Below, in pieces: positions 59,151 through 64,000 of a stretch of DNA of 64,000 nucleotides. Position 1 is the first letter of the stretch. Each line of letters starts with the position of its first letter. The stretch is from the NCBI GenBank assembly GCA_017654935.2, contig CM065701.1:1632987-1696986 (forward strand), read 5' to 3'. Made by a program: the position numbers and the translations under genes. Source of the stretch: Phymorhynchus buccinoides. Taxonomy: Eukaryota > Mollusca > Gastropoda > Neogastropoda > Raphitomidae. The notes beneath the pieces were generated by a model, which made no database searches, had not been told where the DNA came from, and saw nothing but the letters and a program-made list of their open reading frames with translations.

Positions 59151-59423
59151 ACGAAAAGTGTCAACAAACAAAAATAAAATGCCCACCAAAAGACAGGGAA
59201 CAATCTTGAGAACGGTGTGTGTGCCCATGTCTTTTGCCGTGTTTTTCATGAGAGAGAGAGAGAGAGAGAGAGAGGAGCAGGAGAGAGGGAGAGGAGAGAG
59301 AGATGGAGAGAGAACGTCTTGAGAGAGCGAGGAGAGAAGAGAGAGAGAGAGAGAGAGAGAGTATGAGGTAGTAAATGTTGATATTGGTAAACAAACAAAA
59401 AAGCAAAAAACAACAGCAAAAAT

Positions 59424-60230
59424 GTTAGGGAACACTTACACTCATGTTTTGGCTATTTGCTTGTAGCTTCAAAACGCTTGGCGTCCAGAACTTAAACCTT
59501 GGAAGTCACATACACAAGAAATATGGCCTTTTAGTGAAAGCAAAAATGGTTTCGCGGTCGGCATTGGTTTCTGTGGTAACGTGAGTTTAAAAACGCCTCA
59601 AAATCGAGGAACTGCAACAAATTTAGTGCATCAGCATTTTTTCCATGGAGTGATTTGTGCAACATGGTACTCATCACATATTAGCAGGAAGCTTCAACTG
59701 AGTCATGATGGCTGCGCAGGAAATGGAGCCTTTTGGATGTAGGGAGAGCCCTGGACTGGCACAGGAAGGTGAGGCTGTGCGGGAACCGCGTCACAGCCTT
59801 AATAATTGACCGACAATTAATACGTGAATTGGTGACCACCTTCCTGCACAGCCTCCCATCCTGCAGCTATGCTAAGGTTTCCCAGTTCCCAAACACCAAC
59901 TTTGGCACAATTCCGAAAAACTAAGCCAATACTTTCATATCTCTCTGTTAAGAAAGGACGTATTGAGCATTCTTTAAGCTTCCTGCAACATTGTGACGAG
60001 TACCATGTGCGCAAATCAATAATGCAGAAAATGCTGATGGCACGAAATTTGTTGTAGTTTTCTGGATTACAGGCGTTTTAAACTCACGTTACCATAGAAA
60101 CCATAGAGGTCGCAACAATGTTGCTTTCTCGGTAAAGCATAATTCTTGTGCAAAGTTTTAAGCCCCACATGGACGCGTTTGAAGCTAAAGCATATCCCAA
60201 GCATGCGCAATTTGAAAGGGTTCCGAACGT
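59424..60230. mobile_element. Mirror of the TIR transposon at 22516-23401
   Basis: Begins GTTAGGGAACACTTACA and ends near GGGTTCCGAACGT. About 80 bp shorter than the left-arm copy because of scattered deletions, and the terminal inverted repeat at the 60230 end is damaged. Confidence 0.8.
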
Positions 60231-60443
60231 TTTGTGGGCAGCATAGTTGATAACAATATAAGTAAGAAAAATAAAACCAGCAGACAAGGGACAATCCGGA
60301 ATTAATGAAATGAAAACAATCTGTTTACAAAGAACTCAATTGAAATGCGTTATCACCGAATCCAATCATGCCGTTCAAAGAGACAGGACAGACAGACAGA
60401 CGGACAGACAGACAAGCATGCTGTGCAAAGCAGAAGCACTGAC

Positions 60444-61000
60444 ACACACCGCCACGAGAGGGGCTCCTGTAGACACACGGAGGTCCTGTCTCCGCAGACT
60501 CTGGTGCGAGTCCTCTGTACGGTGCTGCAGTGCTGTCTTTGCCGCCGCACCGCTGCCCCCTCCCACACCCCGCCCCGCGCCCTGAGAGAAAGAGGAGGAG
60601 GGGAAGAACTCTTCCACGTCCGGTAAGCGGGCCGGGGCGTACTCTCCCCTGGTCACGATAGCGGACCGGACGAGAGTAGTCGCTCCTGGGAAAAAACGTT
60701 CCGCGTCACTGGCATCAGGCGACGTCGGTTGGACGAAGATGAAAGCGGTCCCTCGTTCTGGAGCAGGCCTGTGCTGTGCTGTTGTCGGATGCAGCAGTCC
60801 CCGTTGTGCTGAGCTGCTGCTGCTGCTGCGGTTGTGTATAACAGACACATCCTGAGCAGGGCTTCCTCCCACTTACCAGCATTCATCTTGAGAAACGGTC
60901 CGGTGATAATAGGACCATCTTCGATTGACGAACCGCGGCGAGGTCATAGAAACTGAAGCTGAGCCTTCTACAGCAGGTACAACCTGCTGTGCGCTGCTGC
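60444..61000 (-). pseudogene. Mirror copy of the poly-Gln TRPC exon, partial and frame-broken
   Basis: Reverse complement of about 21755-22302. Pieces such as GGSPAQDVSVI, HQSLRRQD and VPAV are recognisable but scattered over three frames by many small indels. It is cut by the scaffold gap within the first Gln-rich run. The error type (1-nt gains and losses, homopolymer changes) suggests unpolished sequence instead of natural decay. Confidence 0.8.
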
Positions 61001-61500
61001 NNNNNNNNNNNNNNNNNNNNNNNNNNNNNNNNNNNNNNNNNNNNNNNNNNNNNNNNNNNNNNNNNNNNNNNNNNNNNNNNNNNNNNNNNNNNNNNNNNNN
61101 NNNNNNNNNNNNNNNNNNNNNNNNNNNNNNNNNNNNNNNNNNNNNNNNNNNNNNNNNNNNNNNNNNNNNNNNNNNNNNNNNNNNNNNNNNNNNNNNNNNN
61201 NNNNNNNNNNNNNNNNNNNNNNNNNNNNNNNNNNNNNNNNNNNNNNNNNNNNNNNNNNNNNNNNNNNNNNNNNNNNNNNNNNNNNNNNNNNNNNNNNNNN
61301 NNNNNNNNNNNNNNNNNNNNNNNNNNNNNNNNNNNNNNNNNNNNNNNNNNNNNNNNNNNNNNNNNNNNNNNNNNNNNNNNNNNNNNNNNNNNNNNNNNNN
61401 NNNNNNNNNNNNNNNNNNNNNNNNNNNNNNNNNNNNNNNNNNNNNNNNNNNNNNNNNNNNNNNNNNNNNNNNNNNNNNNNNNNNNNNNNNNNNNNNNNNN
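61001..61500. other. Scaffold gap (500 N)
   Basis: Exactly 500 N at the end of the right palindrome arm. Confidence 0.98.
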
Positions 61501-64000
61501 ATTAATTGTTTCACTACAGCCACTTTTAAATGTGAATTTTGTTGCATCATGTAAGCACACATGTGTAACTGTGTTTTGAGTTCAAACACAAAATATAAAT
61601 GAAGGCATGTTATATTTAATGATTTTGCATAGAGAAGTAACAATTGGATGAAGGTTATGAGGGAATGGAAAATATTTTATTATGATGTATATACTTATGT
61701 TATTGATGTTGGAATAGTTTCCATTTGGGAGGGAGTATGGAAAACAAATGATGTGGTAATATTGGTCTTGTATATTTTGATTGATGAAATTAAATTATTT
61801 CAATTTTGACCATATTTGGACGGATGTTTTGTGTGTATGTGGCGAAGAATTTCTTAATAAAAAAGTAAATCATTTTGAGAAAATGTTCTTTTTGAAAAAA
61901 ATTTCGTGAACAAAAATTTATAGTATTTTTCCAGCAATCGTGTCTGCTTGGCAAGACAAAATGTTTATTCTACAAATTTATATTCAATGGAACTTGTATT
62001 CACTGAGTCAAACGTACACAATATATTTTCTTCTATTTCTCAAGGGTTAGCCACTAAAGACTTCCTATAAACTAAAGGACTCACAAATAAAAGCTCATCA
62101 GCTGTTTTCTTTCAATCCATATTCAATCCCATTAGAGTATGAAATACTGAGAGGGAAGCGAACATCGTTCTCCTCAGGGCATGCCACATCCTGAGGCTCA
62201 AGTCAGTGTATCTAGATCAGAACAACTTCGTTCTGATCGCAAATTATGTTCAAGGAATCATGTTGCAATTTAACCCCCTTTGGGGTAACAAAAGGAAAAG
62301 CTGCCTGGATCGATTGGAGAAATTACAGAAGGAAGGCAATTCAACTTTCCATTATTATTTTCAAATTATACATATATTTACCTCACAATGAATTCCAGCA
62401 AGGTCCCACAAAACTATTCTCGTCTTTTCTTGCAATCACATATTACCACAGGAAAAGTAAAACACCAAGCACAAATCAGTGGGGATCCCGCTAGAACAGA
62501 AAACACAACACCATGGGCCTCCAATCCGATCCCTGCTGTCCTTCCCTCAGCCAAGAAGCAAGTGAAAAAGAGTGAGTTCTTTTCTACAAAACCAACCTCT
62601 ATAAGGTCTGCAAAAAAACTCAACAATTGTGGCTAACCCAATCCAACTTCTATTTCATATCACCTGACATACTGAGCCAATCACATCAAAAAGTTAAGTA
62701 TCACCATCATGACACTCTAATATTACCTCCATTTTGGCAAACCATTCTGGTTTAGCCACAAATCAGCACGCTTGCTGTAAGCCCTCACAGTACAATCATT
62801 CCGAAGAGTGAATAAACAAAAACATACAGTGCGAGGCCATAGCACACAATTATGTGTGCAGTAAAACTACTAAACAAAGACACAGGCTGTTATTACCTTT
62901 GCACGGGCAACTTCATTGGCGCCTCTAACTAAGTGCCCGCACACCACAAAATTAATGCATAAACAATGTATGTTAACTAAGCTTAGCCCCTATTCTAGAC
63001 TAAAAATCAATATGCCATAATACCTAAAAACAAAATGACTACAATAGTAACCACACACCTAGCACACCTGTCTTCGCCTTACAATAGTGACAACTCTTGA
63101 CTGCGAACATCTGAAATTGCCCGCCTTCAAAGTGCCGCTAGCAGAAGTTTCTGGCTTCTCAAAAGGCATACTCATCAATTTTTTCTGACGTACTACGTTA
63201 ATATACATACTATTGTTCATAATTATACCTGCATACAAATACATTTCACTTATGCTCTAAAGCAATGAGGATGTTTTTTTTTTTTCTCTTCAACATTCCA
63301 GCCTAGCCCACATCACAAAACATGCCCATTTGGGCACCCTGTTTAATGACAACATTCTCTCACAAGTTACGCACAAGTGACGTAAATAGTCACATTTTGA
63401 TAGGCCTAAAAAATCACATTTTGTCGCCAGGCAGTCAAAATCGCTGACCAAAATGCACACCTCCGCGAAGGGTCCGCTAAAAGCGACAAATGTGCCTCAT
63501 GTAGCGCGAAATCACATTTTGTCGCTCACAACTCTTGGTTTTTGTTATAGTCAACAGTTATTGCAGTCGTTATAGGGAAGCGCGACTATAGCCTGCCCCC
63601 CCGCGCACTTAGTAGTGAGAGCGAGAACTACCACCTAGACCTAGAACGTCAAATATAGAGATCGAAGTGAGTGCGCAGTGGCAGCAACGCCACTAGTTCG
63701 GCTCCTAGCCAACACAACAAAACATATAGTATAAAGTATCCAGTTGCACTCCCTAAGATGTCCAAAATAGACATTCGGCGACCTTGACTGCACCTTTACC
63801 TATAAAATAATAAAATAATTAATAATGCTTAAAAAGCGCATAATCTTGCAAAGCAACTCAATGCGCTTTTCACTCACCATTCGTACAAAACATTTCTAAC
63901 AAACTGGCCCACGCATCCTCACCGTACATCTCTATGAAAATGAATACATTTTAGAGAATGCATTGCATATAATCATTAAACAACACACTAACACCCACTT
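61501..64000. other. AT-rich sequence after the gap, no recognised gene
   Basis: Overlapping open frames of 61-82 codons at 62206-62636 (one ends FFSTKPTSIRSAKKLNNCG) have no domain I recognise. AATCACATTTTGTCGC-type sequence occurs twice (63411-63426 and 63510-63525). No microsatellites, unlike the rest of the window, so this contig may come from elsewhere. A CpG-richer patch at 63540-63720 is not assignable. Confidence 0.5.

Noticed and set aside
57976..61000. A second, minus-strand TRPC paralogue
   Set aside because: It is the exact mirror of the left-arm exons, including introns, intergenic transposons and the same internal stop, so it is part of the palindrome and not a separate paralogue.

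Overview
This is a eukaryotic, animal-type window. It has GT-AG introns, long CA/GA/CT microsatellites, many tandem arrays, fragments of non-LTR retrotransposons (LINEs), foldback DNA elements and two 500-N scaffold gaps (8389-8888 and 61001-61500). Lineage is inferred: the mix of CR1/Jockey-like LINE fragments, GA-rich microsatellites and short interspersed repeats suggests a lophotrochozoan, probably a mollusc, but nothing here fixes the species.

Only one host gene is recognisable. It is the 3' half of a TRPC-type transient receptor potential cation channel on the + strand. Its exons are at 11905-12169 (pore helix and S6), 16717-16875 (EWKFAR/TRP-domain block), 19631-19693, 20434-20509, 21392-about 22302 (cytoplasmic tail with poly-Gln) and 24032-24550 or 24821 (low-complexity C-terminus). 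From 16717 to 21392 the splice phases fit with no adjustment. The S6 exon carries an in-frame stop and a 2-nt frame offset, and the last exon appears to change frame in an AGG-rich tract. Tandem repeats abut the acceptor sites of three successive introns.

Upstream (1-11900) is repeat territory: foldback elements with telomere-like TAACCC cores, a short insertion with an 11-bp target-site duplication, LINE fragments, and a LINE reverse-transcriptase segment in which a 110-bp piece of the RT domain occurs about 36 times in tandem (4079-8044).

From about 21755 to 61000 the window is one giant inverted repeat. Everything between the poly-Gln part of the channel and position 40789 recurs in reverse complement from 40804 to 61000, around a 14-nt centre, and the second arm ends exactly at a scaffold gap. 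The right arm alternates between nearly identical stretches with rare SNP-like differences and stretches full of small indels, and it lacks about 300 bp present in the left arm. A head-to-head assembly join (fold-back read or two haplotypes) is the leading explanation; a true palindrome is the alternative. Features of the right arm should not be counted as independent loci until this is settled.

Between the channel gene and the palindrome centre lie SINE-like elements of one family (one with its interior expanded 13-fold), several MITEs including a pogo/Tigger-like one, and many minisatellites. After the second gap (61501-64000) is AT-rich sequence with no gene I can recognise.
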